Source: Evernia prunastri (Eukaryota > Ascomycota > Lecanoromycetes > Lecanorales > Parmeliaceae). Taken from it: a DNA stretch of 64,000 bases. The position numbers and the translations under genes were made by a program. This document shows positions 1-11,382 of this stretch, piece after piece. The stretch lies in contig NKYR01000133.1 in assembly GCA_003184365.1 (NCBI GenBank), positions 36,304 to 100,303 on the forward strand. Reading direction: 5' to 3'. The notes beneath the pieces are model-generated. The model was not told where the DNA came from, did no database searches, and saw only the letters and a program-made list of their open reading frames with translations. Within the stretch, counting starts at the first letter, position 1. Each line of letters begins with the position of its first letter.

Positions 1-736
1 CCTCATTCGTACAAATGGGGCATTCGTAGATCCCATTAGTGATGTCTTCGTGTATGCGTGTAGCAATATCAGCAGCCGTAGACTTGAGAATCGACTGTCT
101 TCTTGCGCGTGGAGCTTTTGCTTGAGGCTGGCGATGGTTTGGCTGAGGAGCCTTTCCACCTCTGCTATTCACCGACCGTTGTTGATGCTGTTGGCCTGGG
201 TGAAATTCCGGTGCATCTGCTTGCAGAATAGATATGGTATGCGTTGACGTGGGCACCTCCTGAGCCAACCTCCCATTAAATTGTCTGCCAGACCCGGGCA
301 CTGTTCCTTGACTGTGTCCATTGTTTACGCCATGGTGACCGTAGCCCTGACCAGCCCTGTTTATCCCAGAATCCCCCGCAGGTCCTCCGCGTCCTCGGGC
401 TTCTCCTTCTCTGCCCGTCCCTCTCCCTCTACCTCGTCCCATTGATCCCCGCCCTCTTGCATTGCCTAAATGTCCATTCTCATTTGCCGAAGCTTCAGCA
501 CTTGAAGGCTCGGCAGAAGATACATTTGGAGACGGTGCTACAGAAGCCGGTCTTAAGGCCAATGAAGGATTTGTTGATCGTGACGTAGAACGGTTTGTGT
601 CGGAGCCCTGAGTGAAGCTGCCCAGACTCTGTCCACCTCTTTGAGCCGACGGGTTCTGGCCACCCCGCCGTGGTCTCCTGGGATGCCGAGCTACCGTGGG
701 TAACTGTGTGATAGGACTTGATTCAACAGAAGCCAT
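1..736 (-). CDS. NFX1/FAP1-type RING and zinc-finger transcription regulator, N-terminal part
   Basis: The frame is open from an ATG at 736 to the window edge (245 codons, no stop), so the gene continues to the left. The protein begins MASVESSPIT, runs through a long disordered stretch rich in Arg, Gly, Ser and Pro (an RGRG-type patch near residues 115-135), and ends with a Thr-Arg-Ile-His helix followed by IYECPICTNE. That last motif is the start of the RING-like finger that precedes the repeated NF-X1 cysteine fingers in the NFX1 / yeast Fap1 family. Members are nuclear, bind DNA or act as E3 ligases, and yeast Fap1 binds FKBP12. The NF-X1 fingers themselves lie outside the window, so the family call rests on the disordered N-terminus plus the ECPIC start. 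Confidence 0.8.
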   Translation of the reverse strand, partial: MASVESSPITQLPTVARHPRRPRRGGQNPSAQRGGQSLGSFTQGSDTNRSTSRSTNPSLALRPASVAPSPNVSSAEPSSAEASANENGHLGNARGRGSMGRGRGRGTGREGEARGRGGPAGDSGINRAGQGYGHHGVNNGHSQGTVPGSGRQFNGRLAQEVPTSTHTISILQADAPEFHPGQQHQQRSVNSRGGKAPQPNHRQPQAKAPRARRQSILKSTAADIATRIHEDITNGIYECPICTNE

Positions 737-1343
737 GCCTGTGACTTGGGATGGCAGGTAGACTTGCTGTCGGGGGTAAACGGCGGGCGGTAACCAAAGA
801 CGATTTTCGGCTGTAACGGCCCACAAGTTGGTTCTTAGAAAGACGTGCTACAGATAAATAAACGAGAAAGGTTCCAATAATCAGTATCAGGTGATGAAAA
901 GAGAAGACAAGAAGTCCGGATATCGAAGGTTTGTTGTTGGAAGAAGGAGAGAGTGGCAAAGGCTTTTATCATTTTTGATTTTCTCTCGCTTTCGGCGCCG
1001 CCACCACCGCGGTAGCTAGGTAAGCCCAGATCAAAATCTATGAGTCACATTCACGTGCATATTTACATTTACTCACTGACTTTTCTCTTTTCTTTTCAAT
1101 TACTAATCTACGCCAGTGGAGTGGCTGAGTCGATGAATTCATCTCATGTCTCTGTCTCGTCGATTATTGAGAAGCGTTCAGACTTGTTAGAGATACTATA
1201 TCACTCTGCGATCTGCCCAATTGATTGGTCATCAATTAGTGTATGACTTTCTACCACGGGATCGATTCAACAATATCCCTCCTGGAACCAACAACTCCTC
1301 AATCGTTACAAGGAAAAGGAGAAGCCGCGTCAGAAGTTGGGTA
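737..1343. other. Intergenic between NFX1-like gene and BEM46-like gene
   Basis: This is the upstream region of the NFX1-like gene and the 3' flank of the BEM46-like gene. A short pyrimidine/CCACC-rich patch lies near 995-1015. The open frames here show no homology that I recognise and look like noise. Confidence 0.5.
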
Positions 1344-2364
1344 TCAAAACAAATCAGTCTCCCCCAACGCCTTTTCCTTGATAAAATCAAAGATAAACTG
1401 GAAATAATTTGGCTCGGCCACCGTATTATTGTGCGAACCATTGGGTATGGTCCGCCAAGTTATGCTTTTTGATCGGCACACGGATAGAAGTTGCTTCATG
1501 TGAGATGGTCTAGAGAATAGTCAACTCGATGAGTTCCATCCTATCAAAGGAGCTCCAGGTTCTTCTCAGGGCTGCTTACGGGATGATTTCGTCCTTTAAC
1601 CCACTGATGAACAGAATGGGGACTTGAGTGATCTGAGGGAGGATCTCTTCGCTCGGCCAATACTGATGGCATAGCCAAGCAATGTATTTCGCTGGAGGAA
1701 AAGCGCTACACACAGTCAGTAATCGTGGTCATGAGATGGCAGCGAAGATTAACCTAGGGATCAACTTCCTTATCGATGTGAAAGTGTTTTCTAAGATCAA
1801 TCCGATCACATCGTGGGCCTCCTGGTTCTTTGCCACAAGTTGAATCGCAACAGCCCCACCCAGGCTCTGGCCATAGACCACAATCTTGGTACCCTTGATG
1901 TCCTTCCTATTGCGGATGTAATCGAGTGCTGTTTGTGCATCGATCATCAAACCTTCCTCACTGGGAGTTCCGGTGGACATGCCATAGCCCCTGTACTCAA
2001 GCATAAGAACGTTACAGCCGACATTCTCCTCCAGAACCTTGGCGATTGGGACTCGATGTCCTATGTTGCCAGCATTACCGTGAAACATTAGCATTGTGAC
2101 ATTCCGCGCAAGTCCTTTGTTGGAGGGTCGGATGAAGAAAGCCCCAAGTGTCTCTCCATCTGGCGTAGGAAGCCGCAGATCTTCGTAGTCCGAAATACCA
2201 AATTGCGTCGGACGTGGAACACCTTCATCGGTATTCGCGCCTGATGGCAAGTACCGTGGATAGATGAGCTCATTCTGTTTGAAATATAATAGTCCGCTTG
2301 CCATAAAGGCAATGCCAGAGGATACCATTGCCGGCAAACGCAGATATGAAAGATAGGAAGCCAT
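1344..2364 (-). CDS. BEM46-like alpha/beta hydrolase (ABHD13 family)
   Basis: Three exons (2364-1754, 1705-1580, 1509-1344) join in frame to 300 aa; the introns are 48 and 70 nt. An N-terminal hydrophobic segment (about residues 11-27) suggests a membrane anchor. The hydrolase core shows the oxyanion-loop sequence FHGNAGNIGHR (about 95-104), the nucleophile elbow GQSLGG with Ser167, the acid in SGLKDEIIP and the histidine in NGSHNN near the C-terminus, so the Ser-Asp-His triad is complete only in the spliced protein. BEM46 proteins are conserved, anchored to ER/plasma membrane and linked to polarity and ascospore germination in fungi; the substrate is unknown. The gene is divergent from the proteasome gene 515 bp away. 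Confidence 0.92.
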
Positions 2365-2879
2365 TAGAATGCTGTAACCAGTCTTACGTAGGTTTCAGCC
2401 TGCTGGAAAAGCGACAAGTCCAAGAACGATGTTTGTTTTTGCAACGGGCAAATTTGGTATTGTTTGTAACACCAAGAATATTTCGTTCGATGTCACAGAG
2501 CCGCCAGATCGTTTTGTTGATAAAAGACCGGTCATCCATGCATAAGCTTTTCACACCAACACTGAATCAAGTTGCAGCTCATAAAGAGGTCGAGAAAACG
2601 AGAGACGTGTTATGTAAGACCGGCTCACCGGTAAGCATTTTGAGAAAGTCGAGGACACTGGCCAGTGGCCACAATTCCCCCCTTTGCCGCCGAAAAATAC
2701 ACGCGCTAGCCGTCAAGCGCCACCCCGAGCTTCAACGCGTCCAAGCTGCCTGGCAGAGGCTGGCTCGTCTTTCTTAACTGTCACACATCGCGATAACCAG
2801 CTTCTTGCAATCGTCTCATAGTCTATCAACATACCTGCTCAAGTCCTGTATTGGAGTGAGTGAGAGAGAGTCCTCCAAA
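2365..2879. promoter_or_regulatory. Divergent upstream region of BEM46-like and proteasome beta-1 genes
   Basis: A 515-bp intergenic stretch lies between two divergent start codons. On the minus strand 2683-2691 reads GGCGGCAAA, one base from the yeast proteasome-associated control element GGTGGCAAA (bound by Rpn4), about 190 bp upstream of the proteasome ATG. Whether an Rpn4-like factor acts here is unknown. Otherwise I see no coding content. Confidence 0.35.
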
Positions 2880-3850
2880 ATGGTGATGCCAACGGGGACG
2901 TTGAGTGAAGGTGCCATCTAACGAACTCACTTCGACGACCCATAGGATGAAAAGCTGACGAACACTGGGCAGATGGCATACACATCGACATGAACCATCT
3001 AAAGACCGGCGAAGTAAAGTGCGCACTTCACCCTCCTATTCCCAACCCCATACTCCGCTAACTTCCCCTCCAGCCTCGGAACCTCAATGTTTGACCCCTC
3101 CCCCCTCCCCAAGAAACAACAACAACCGCCTCTAACCCCCCACCCACCAGTATGGCCATCACCTTCGCCGACGGCGTCATCCTAGGCGCCGACTCCCGCA
3201 CCACAACGGGCGCCTACATCGCGAACCGCGTCACGGACAAGCTGACCCAAGTGCACGACACGATCTGGTGCTGCCGGTCCGGTTCGGCCGCCGACACGCA
3301 GGCCGTCGCCGACATCGTGGACTACCACCTGGGCATGTACGGCATCTCGAACGAGGAGCCGCCCACGACGCAGACGGCGGCGGCGCTGTTTCAGGAACTG
3401 TGCTACGATAACAAGGACCAGCTGAGGTGGGTTTGATCATGCTTTGTGGAAATTGTTTTATAGATGGGGTGTGGTACTGGATGGATGAATGAGAAGGAGA
3501 GGGCTGACGTGCGGGAACGGAATTGCAGTGCGGGTATGATCATCGCCGGCTACGATCCGAGGCATGGAGGGTCGGTTTACAGTATCCCGTTGGGAGGCAG
3601 CTTGCATAAGCAATCGTACGCGATCGGTGGTTCGGGAAGCACATATATTTACGGATACTGCGACTCGTATTGGAAAGAGGGCATGAGCGAGGCGGAAGGG
3701 GTGGAGTTCGTGAAGGGGGCGTTGAGGGAAGCGATCAAGTGGGACGGGTCGTCGGGAGGTGTGATAAGGATGGTGGTGCTGACGAACGAGGGGGCCGTGA
3801 GGCATCTGTATTTACCAGATCAGGGTTACAAGGGCCCGGGGACGGGGTGA
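2880..3850 (+). CDS. pre3: 20S proteasome subunit beta-1 (Pre3 / PSMB6 class)
   Basis: Five exons (2880-2910, 2973-3018, 3074-3088, 3151-3426, 3529-3850) give 229 aa. The N-terminal propeptide is about 28 residues and ends HLKTGEVNLG; Thr29 becomes mature Thr1 after autocleavage (LG/TSIMAIT). Counting from Thr1, Asp17 and Lys33 of the catalytic centre are present, and Arg45, typical of the caspase-like beta-1 site, is in WCCRSGSAAD. The C-terminal half carries SAGMIIAGYD and IKWDGSSGGVIRM, diagnostic for beta-1. Exon 3 is only 15 nt and spans the autocleavage site. The start was chosen because the first exon (MVMPTGTLSE) splices in frame with a good branch point (gctgac) and acceptor; the first 10 residues are the least certain part. 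It acts inside the 20S core in nucleus and cytosol. Confidence 0.93.
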
Positions 3851-4151
3851 TGCATTGGCAAGCGATGACCAGATTTCATCAATTTCCCATCCACTGAAGA
3901 TCAAGGTTTGAAATAGCTAAGCTGCTGCATTTGTGTTTCATGCTTTTTGCCCCGGAGCAGATGAGTGACAAGCGTTCCTATTTCGCCTGATCCCTTGTCC
4001 CCTCCAAGTAGAGCACCAGAGCCACATATATCGGCTCACGATCGCTGAATGGGTATCATATCCTGCACGCAAGCCACATCTTCCGTTGAGAACACGCAGT
4101 ACCGAATCCTCAACCCGCCAATCAGCGAATCACCGTACGGATAGCGTCCCT
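3851..4151. other. Convergent 3' flanks of proteasome gene and F-box-like gene
   Basis: 301 bp between two convergent stop codons. I see no gene; it presumably holds both polyadenylation regions. Confidence 0.4.
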
Positions 4152-5627
4152 TTAAGCCTTAGATGCCAAATTGACCAACTGCCGGGAGGACAAGAGCGCT
4201 CCTGAGCAAGAGAAATCCGTGATCTTGGGGCACTCTGTCCGGCCCCCGTGGTACAAGAAATCCGTAAGACGCTGGCAATATGCCGCATGCCGAGAATCCC
4301 ACGCGTGATCAAAAGCGTCCTCGGCCAAGATGACCTTCACAATATCGTCGCTCCGAAGCCGCTGGAGCCGAGCGCAATCTAGCGACAAGGTTGGAGCGAT
4401 GTGCTTCAACGCCCTTTCCCACGAAGTAGATCTACCTGCTTCGTTGTGTAGAACCACCGTGGACATGCAGACTTCTTTCAACGTGATGGCGTGACGCTCT
4501 GTGAAATCAATCATGGTTTCCTCGGTCAGCGTGCAAAATTTAAGGCGAAATATGGCCAAGCTGGGGAATGTGAGTGCTGCGAATATCTGTTCCGCAGGTG
4601 GATACGTCCTTGCCTCTTTGTTTGCACGGTCAGACCTTGACCAGGCATAAGACTCTCCATACCACTGGAATTTCAGGTCTAGCAGTCTAAGCCTGGGGGC
4701 TGCCCCAATGAAGTGCGTGATTGAAGCCGGCAGCAACCCCTGGCGCCCCTGCCGCCGACCCTTGAGACCGTAAGCGTCAATCAATATGTTGATACGCATA
4801 TGTTTCAGGTGACGAAAAGCGGCATGTATGAGTGGCTGTTTCTCCTGCTGAAGCACTGAAAGGCCATCTTGCTCCCAAAAGCTCCAAGGGATTTCACCTG
4901 TATCAATGGCATGTACCTGCCTCTGACTAAGTCCAAGACCGAAGAGTAAGGAGACCAGCGGTCGCGCAAGCCCAGGTTGTAATGATACAAAAGGGTCAAC
5001 GAAAGGCTCTGGGAGAAGTGTGTCCCTATGCATATCCGAAAGTACTGGGACCCAGCTATATGCATTGCCTCTTGCTGAGTTGTAAGGCGAGGTTGGAAGA
5101 TATTCGCGAGAAAGTAAATTCTCTAGCGATTCGATTGTTCGCAAGTTTGGCAGCAAATCAAGGACTGCTGGAAGTATTGCGAGATCCATCCGGCCATCGA
5201 AAAAGGTCCTTTGCGAAGCAAAAAGACGGCAAAAATTGGTATGGTAACGGTCCAGGTCCGACTGTGAATACTTGCTCATTGCTTCCTGGATTGGGGTACA
5301 GACCTCTGCTACTGTACTTTCGCCAGTTGGAATTAGGGGCTTACTAGCATCAATTTCTGCCTTCCAAATGCTTTTTATGGCAAAGCTCCCATCGAGGATC
5401 TCGTAATCGAAGTACAGTGTACGGACATAGAAGCGTAGAGTAGGGTGCAATGCTACCTCTGCGACCTTTTCAAGGTATGCCGGTATGAGTGTAACGCATA
5501 GTCCTTCGAACAGGTACTGAGCAGCGATCTGGGCGAATATAGTGTTGACAAGGCGAATCTTCTTCAGTGACTGAATATCAGAGAAACTGCAGAGTTGGGC
5601 TAGCAGCTGAGGAGGTAAATGTCCCAT
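4152..5627 (-). CDS. F-box-like protein
   Basis: Single-exon frame of 491 aa starting at the first in-frame ATG (5627). The open frame extends further upstream but without an ATG. The N-terminus (MGHLPPQLLAQLCSFSDIQSLKKIRL, residues 1-26) has the layout of a short fungal F-box (L-P-x-x-L-L then a leucine/hydrophobic helix), followed by VNTIFAQIAAQYLFEGLCVTL. The rest resembles the degenerate leucine-rich region of fungal F-box proteins, with repeated stretches like LRLLDLKFQWYG and LAIFRLKFCTLTEETMIDF. Such proteins usually bring substrates to SCF ubiquitin ligases; no substrate can be inferred. The gene converges on the proteasome gene. Confidence 0.7.
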   Translation of the reverse strand: MGHLPPQLLAQLCSFSDIQSLKKIRLVNTIFAQIAAQYLFEGLCVTLIPAYLEKVAEVALHPTLRFYVRTLYFDYEILDGSFAIKSIWKAEIDASKPLIPTGESTVAEVCTPIQEAMSKYSQSDLDRYHTNFCRLFASQRTFFDGRMDLAILPAVLDLLPNLRTIESLENLLSREYLPTSPYNSARGNAYSWVPVLSDMHRDTLLPEPFVDPFVSLQPGLARPLVSLLFGLGLSQRQVHAIDTGEIPWSFWEQDGLSVLQQEKQPLIHAAFRHLKHMRINILIDAYGLKGRRQGRQGLLPASITHFIGAAPRLRLLDLKFQWYGESYAWSRSDRANKEARTYPPAEQIFAALTFPSLAIFRLKFCTLTEETMIDFTERHAITLKEVCMSTVVLHNEAGRSTSWERALKHIAPTLSLDCARLQRLRSDDIVKVILAEDAFDHAWDSRHAAYCQRLTDFLYHGGRTECPKITDFSCSGALLSSRQLVNLASKA

Positions 5628-7001
5628 GGTATGAACGTGGTCATTGACTGGTGGCACTCCGAGACCTGAAACGGAAGTGATATACCTTGATGTAAAGGGT
5701 GAGGTGATCTGATCTTGGAAGCGAAGTGTCAAGGTTGTGGTCAATGGAGCCTCACGTTGGTGGGAACTTCCGAGAGAAAGTCAAGCCAAAAAAAAAGAGG
5801 CAGGGATGAACTGGAAGAAAGACTTCGCAGTGTTGATTGACGCAGTGTCAAAGGGTAGAGAGATGAGACTAGTGCGAAGCAGGCACAAAGGAGTCCTAGC
5901 TACTGTGCAAGTGATTTGATTGATTTGATACCTAGGTGTGATGACATCAAAATCCCAAGATTTATCGGTCGATCTTCCAGGTACGGTGTCCTCTATACTC
6001 ATCGTCGCCAAGCTTGCTGAAGGAGTTGATCGCTTCGAACTAGTGATCTCTCTTAATGATGAGTTAGCCGTCTTATCACATTCACCGGTGTAGGATATGC
6101 AAGCGGTGCTTGGTCGAGCGTTTTCAACGAAAACTGGATACTCTTTACATCCTAGCGTCGTGAGCAGTAGGAGCATCAGGTAGCTAGTGGTGTAGTGAGC
6201 GCTCGAGCTCGGGTATGTTTCTGATGCGGTACTCGTCGTACGCACGGACTTATACGAGTAGGCTCGAAGTACCTTATGCATACCACGCGCAAGGTAGAAC
6301 CTAATCTTGAACTACTCGCTTCGTACATGATGGTACCGAGTATATTGCTAGGTAAAGTGATGGATATCTGGTGGAGATGCGCTGTTCCGTCACACGGTGA
6401 CGTTGAAGGCGGCGGCTCTAAACGCGGAGTTGTAACTCCAGCTAAAGTAGCCAGCGCTGCCAAACGGGAAACCCTGAAATTTGAAATTTGGTGGAGTCAA
6501 GCTTTTAATTTCGGCCATGCTATTAATACATACTCTACAGTACACTGCACCACTGTAACGGCATAACGGCAGCATAGGGTATCTATGTATGTTCCGACCG
6601 AATCCATTGCATGAATATCTAATGGTACATGGTACTTACTCTCGAATCTCAAGGAACCGCCGCTTCAGGCATGCTCCCACAGGTAAGACGGCACCTTGAT
6701 TCCCGACTCTTAACAAACGACCTTCAGGTACTCCGCGACAGGCTCCAAAGAGGGGAAGGAGGAGCCTTGCGCCATTTCCTTTCAAGCTTAGAGAAGAGAT
6801 GCAAGAACTGCTTCTACACTTTGATCGTCCTAAATCCTGCCTATCTTTAGCTCAACACCTGTCGTGTTCTCGCTTCTTCCCCTTCGTCGCCCCTAGCTCG
6901 TCCACACAGACTACATGGCAGCCTTGTGCAGAATCTAAGCTGACCCTGAACATGGAACCATCAGCAAGCTCTTATCCGACATTGCGCGCTTGCCCTCGGT
7001 G
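5628..7001. other. Intergenic, no gene recognised
   Basis: About 1.4 kb between divergent F-box-like and cyclin genes. Short frames on both strands lack recognisable motifs. A loose inverted repeat with arms tactcgt/acgagta surrounds about 6232-6262. Part of the stretch must be the 5' leaders and promoters; the cyclin frame is open without ATG back to 6939, so a 5' intron there is possible. Confidence 0.4.
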
Positions 7002-8416
7002 ATGGCATCTGGGGACGTGCATCAGATGTCTTCAACGATATCTGACCCCTTTCGGTCCCAGTCCCAAGCCTCACATCTACGAAGAGATCCTACCGCCACA
7101 CCAGCTCAGACCTCGAATAACAAATCTCGGCCATCCTCCCATACCGTCCAACCCACTCCACCGGCCAACGTTCGATCAATGTCACATAATGACGGGCCCC
7201 ACATACATTGGCGAGGTGCGCCGCCCTCGCAAGAGCAACAACATACCAACGACGGCAGTCATCTCATGCCTCAAGAGTCTCATTCTCAGGCAATGCCTCC
7301 ACCATCGCCACGCCTTGAGCCTACACACCCCTCAATGTTGTCTTTGAATGGGTCAACGGCAAATTCGCCAAGTCGCATCAAGGTTCGAGATCTCGGTCAC
7401 ATACAGAGTTTTGCAAGTGAGGAGGTCCTGACGCGGTCACACCACCCTTCCAGGCATTCTCTGCGAGGGAGGATGGATGGTGGACAACAGTACGAGATCA
7501 GTGGAATGCCCGTCACAGATGTCATTGAGATGGTAGCCGGTCTCTTGACAAAGATCACGACCACGAATGACCGCCAACATGAGAACCTACATCGAAATAT
7601 ACCGCCTCCAGAAGGAACGACGGGCCTCAGTCCGCAAGCTACGAGTGTGCTTGCGTTCCATGGGAAAAACGTACCCAGTATCACCATCGCAAGCTACCTC
7701 AGCCGCATCCATAAGTATTGTCCGACTACTTACGAAGTCTTTTTGGCTCTGTTGATCTATTTCGATCGCATGACGGAAATGGTCAACAGTGGAGCACTGC
7801 CCAGGTCACCAGACGATGAGCAGCATGGCAGAGGTCATTCAAGAGCGCCGAGTGGCGTCAGCTCCGACGGCTCGAGCGAAACGGCTGTCAACTCTTCGCC
7901 CGGCGGAGCGGAAGCCGATTCGTCGCCCAGAGCGCCAGTCATAGTTTCTCCTCCGGGCTCTGACAGTCCGGACTCTCAGGACTCAACCATGAGACCTTCG
8001 CCCTCGATGCCCCCCGCGTTACCCGATTCTGATGCTTTCGACCTTTCGCATTACTTTGTGGTGGATAGTTTCAATATACATAGGCTGGTTATAGCAGGGG
8101 TCACTTGTGCGAGCAAATTCTTCTCCGACGTCTTCTACACGAACTCGAGATACGCCAAGGTAGAAGTGCTACTACCTCGCCCCAGATCCATACTAACGTG
8201 TTGCAGGTTGGCGGTCTACCTCTACCTGAGCTGAACAATTTGGAGTTACAATTTCTTCTCTTGAACGACTTCCGCCTCTCTGTACCCATAGTCGAATTAG
8301 AGGCCTATGGAACCATGCTGGTTGAGTTCTATGCGCGCGAAGTCATTTCTCAACAGCAGCAGGCCAGCCAGATGGAGGGGCTGTATATGCAGACACAAAC
8401 GCCCACGCCACCGTAA
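7002..8416 (+). CDS. Pho80-type cyclin (Pcl family)
   Basis: Two exons (7002-8159 and 8207-8416, 47-nt intron) give 455 aa. About 165 disordered residues rich in Ser, Pro, His and Gln come first. The cyclin box follows: ISGMPVTDVIEMVAGLLTKI, then FHGKNVPSITIASYLSRIHKYCPTTYEVFLALLIYFDRM, then after a Ser/Pro insert of about 90 residues VDSFNIHRLVIAGVTCASKFFSD-VFYTNSRYAKVGGLPLPELNNLELQFLLL. These are the Pho80/Pcl signature segments; the intron splits YAK/VGGLP. Pcl cyclins pair with Pho85-type CDKs in phosphate, glycogen and cell-cycle control. The long low-complexity insert inside the cyclin fold is notable. The start is the first in-frame ATG. Confidence 0.88.
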
Positions 8417-8960
8417 ATGATGTTCGATAGAGCTCGGCTTTGGAATTTCGAGACGTGGGCATCGCCCATCTGCGACGAACACCCCCAAAGACAAAGAGCG
8501 CAAACAAAAATGGCCACCCTTTTTTAAAAACAGTATAGACCAAGCACAAGGCTACCATCCGGATACCCATTTTCATCCGCCCTTTGATGACCAATTACGA
8601 CTTACCTTTCGGAGTTACTTTTGACGACCAGAATGAAACGGTGGTATGATGCATCTTTAGAGGCGTCCAGGCAGTCAGTCCATGTCCTTAGAGATAAAGT
8701 CGTGCGTAGTGAGTGAATTGAGCAACCGATCGTTTTATTTCGATACCTACCGGTGGCAGATACATCTGTGATTTGATTCTTCATGCCCCCTCCTCATGAC
8801 GGTCCTGTGCGTCTTCCAGTAGGCGGCATGCAATCGCTAAAAGCACTTGCGAATGTCAAAGATCCAGGGTAGCTGCCTCCTGCACGGCAGATCACTACAT
8901 CTGAGAACCATTGCCAAACACAGCTTCTGCGACCAAAGGTCCAGCCCCGTCGAGCCAACC
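8417..8960. other. Convergent 3' flanks of cyclin and eIF3b genes
   Basis: 544 bp between convergent stop codons; I see no coding signal in either direction. Confidence 0.4.
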
Positions 8961-11382
8961 CTAAGCAATCTCCTCAATTTCATCCAAAACCTCCTCCATA
9001 ATTTCCTCAACGACCGCCCCTTCTCCATCCTTCCCATCGGCCTCCTCGTCTTCCTCAGCATCCTCCTTCAAGCCCAGTTCCCTCCGTTCCGCCTTGAGCT
9101 CCTCCTCTTCCCTCTCCCGCCACGCAAGCCATTCACTCAGTATCCTCCTTCTCTCCTCCACGATCGCACCCTTCTCTTTGTCTTCCTCGATGCGGTCCTG
9201 CTCTTCGAAATCTTTCGAATACTCCCGTAGGTTTTTGCGGATGGTTTTTTGCTCGTCCCGCGATAGGAGGGTGGGAGGGCGGGGCCGCCAGGAAAGTTGC
9301 TTGAATTTTTCAATGTGCTCTTCGCGTAGGAGCTCGCCTTTGAAATCGTAGAGGTGGTAGCCGTTTTCCATCTGTGGTCATGTCAGCGTCGTGTGGTAGC
9401 TAGGTGAAACGGAAGAGTGTAGAGGGAGGGGGGAGAGGCAGAGGGGGAGAAGTGAGCTCACGGTATGTTTCCAAACGCTAGCGCTCGTTACGCAGTAGCG
9501 GCCCGTAGGGTCCCAATCCACGTCCGTGACGCCGTAGTGGTCCCCCTGGTTCATGAGCTGCAGGTTGGCCGTGAGATCCTTGTCGCTCTCGGGCTTCTCG
9601 CCTTCGAAGTCGAGGTCCCAGAAGTCGAGGTCGAAGCTCTGCTGCGAGTGGACGGTGGCGACGATGACGAAGCGGCCCTTGGGCGACCAGTAGATGGCGT
9701 TGCTGTTCTTCTTCTCGATGGTGCGGATGTGCTTGAAGTTGCCGACGCCGGCGCCCTTGATCTTCTCCGGGCAGAAGAAGGAGACGGCCGTCTTGGGCGG
9801 CACGGCGGTCGTCATGACGACCTCGGCCGTGGTGATAAGGACGAAGCGGTCGCCCTTGGGCTCCCAGGCGAAGTTGATGACAGTGTCCTTGATCGAGTCG
9901 ACCACCTCGACCGGCACGCCCTTCTCCCGCACGCGGAAGATTTCCAGGTTCGTCGCGAGCGACTTCTTCGACTTGGAGTGCCGGTCCACCTTGACGCAGA
10001 CGTAGGCGCCCTGCGACTGCCAGTGGAGCTTGGCGTCGGTGACGTTGAAGAGGTTCCGCGTCCGAACGATCTCCTTGGACGGGATGCTCATGAGCCCCAC
10101 CTTGGCCGGGTTGCTGCCGATTTCGGGCGTCCAGAAGCAGAAGAGTTGCTCGTACGTCTTGACCGAGTCCCGCTGCGGGAGGGCGGGCGACCACTCAAAG
10201 TCCATGACGCCCTCGATCTTGATGGACGTCTTGTCCATGAGGGCCATCTTGGGGAGCTCGTAGACGGATATCGATTGGCCTTCCAGCATGCGGGCGACGA
10301 ACCGGTCGTCGGACGACCACTTGAAAGCGGGCCAGGGTACCTTTTTCTTGACGGGTTGGCCGGTTTCGCTCTCCGGCGGCGTGGGAAGGTCGTGCATTTG
10401 GAAGGAACGTAGCGGCCGTCCTGTCGCGACGTCCCAGATGATGTAGTTCTTGCCGTCTTCTTCCTGCGATAGAATCGGGTCCTCTTCTGCGACCTCGATC
10501 GGTTTGAAGGACCATGTCGTAATGTATTTCTCGCCGGGTGAGAAGTCGATCAAATTGCACATAGGGTGTGGAAACCTCGTCTGCCGTGTCCAGTTCGGTC
10601 CGCCCCATAATTGTACACCCTTAGCATGCATCGTAGCGAGATATGTCCCCAAAGGCGACCACTGGACATGCGATTCGGTCCAGTGCATCCGATCGACCAC
10701 CATTTCCTGCGGATCCTTTTTCTTGTTCCAGAATACCCCCACATTGTCCCCCCGCAACATCACAAATTGATCTCTGCTATTTGGGTCCCCTAGCCACCAC
10801 CTCAGGTGCTCTTTTTCTGTGAAGTCGTCGATCTTGGGTGGTTGGTATTCATCATCGATGCGACCTTCCCTTCCATATCTTTCCACATCTGTGATCTTAT
10901 TTATCGCGAATGTGTGTTTTTTGTCGATGGGGGTACCGTGGAGTTGCTTCGTAGCTGCGATAGCCTGCTGTGGCGTTTGGTATTCGACGAAAGCAAACCT
11001 AGGCCGATGAGCTTATAGTCCCCCATATCAAAAGGAAAGAGGCATACCCTTCCGTCATGCCCTTCTCGTTGACCGGCATGAAGAACCCATCTTCCTTGAC
11101 TTTGCCGGCCTTATTCAGCTGCTTCACCAAAAATTTTACCAGCTTCGGTCGGCTCTCTTCGGGGACTACGGGCAGCCCATCGACAACAACAAATGCATCA
11201 AGGCCTTGTTCGAGTCGGACGTCGTATTGTTCTTTGAGATCTAGCAAGGTGACTGATTAGCCGGTTGGACCACGGGAATGTGTAGATGAGTTTCATGAGT
11301 TTCACAAACCTGAAAAGTCGATATCTTCCTCGGAGTCATAAGTGCCATTATCCTCGGTGAGATTATCAAAACTAGGTGCCAT
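8961..11382 (-). CDS. prt1: Eukaryotic translation initiation factor 3 subunit B (Prt1/eIF3b)
   Basis: Four exons (11382-11310, 11240-11048, 10998-9462, 9371-8961) give 737 aa, close to the usual fungal length. An acidic N-terminus (MAPSFDNLTEDNGTYDSEED) is followed by an RRM (about residues 37-120: AFVVVDGLPVV, GFAFVEYQTPQQA) that binds eIF3j/eIF3a. A WD-type propeller follows (for example HVQWSPLGTYLATMHAKGVQLWGG, IDFSPGEKYITTWS, AIYWSPKGRFVIVATVHSQQ, VDWDPTGRYCVTSASVWKHT). A charged helical C-terminus with WRPRPPTLLS and many Glu/Arg residues contacts eIF3i/eIF3g. The protein is a scaffold subunit of eIF3 on the 40S ribosome. Exon 3 is noticeably GC-rich at third positions compared with neighbouring genes, as expected for a highly expressed gene. 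Confidence 0.96.

Noticed and set aside
9465..10412. 315-codon plus-strand frame over eIF3b
   Set aside because: It is the antisense of a GC-rich eIF3b exon; composition (Asp/Arg/Val/Leu) is the usual shadow pattern.
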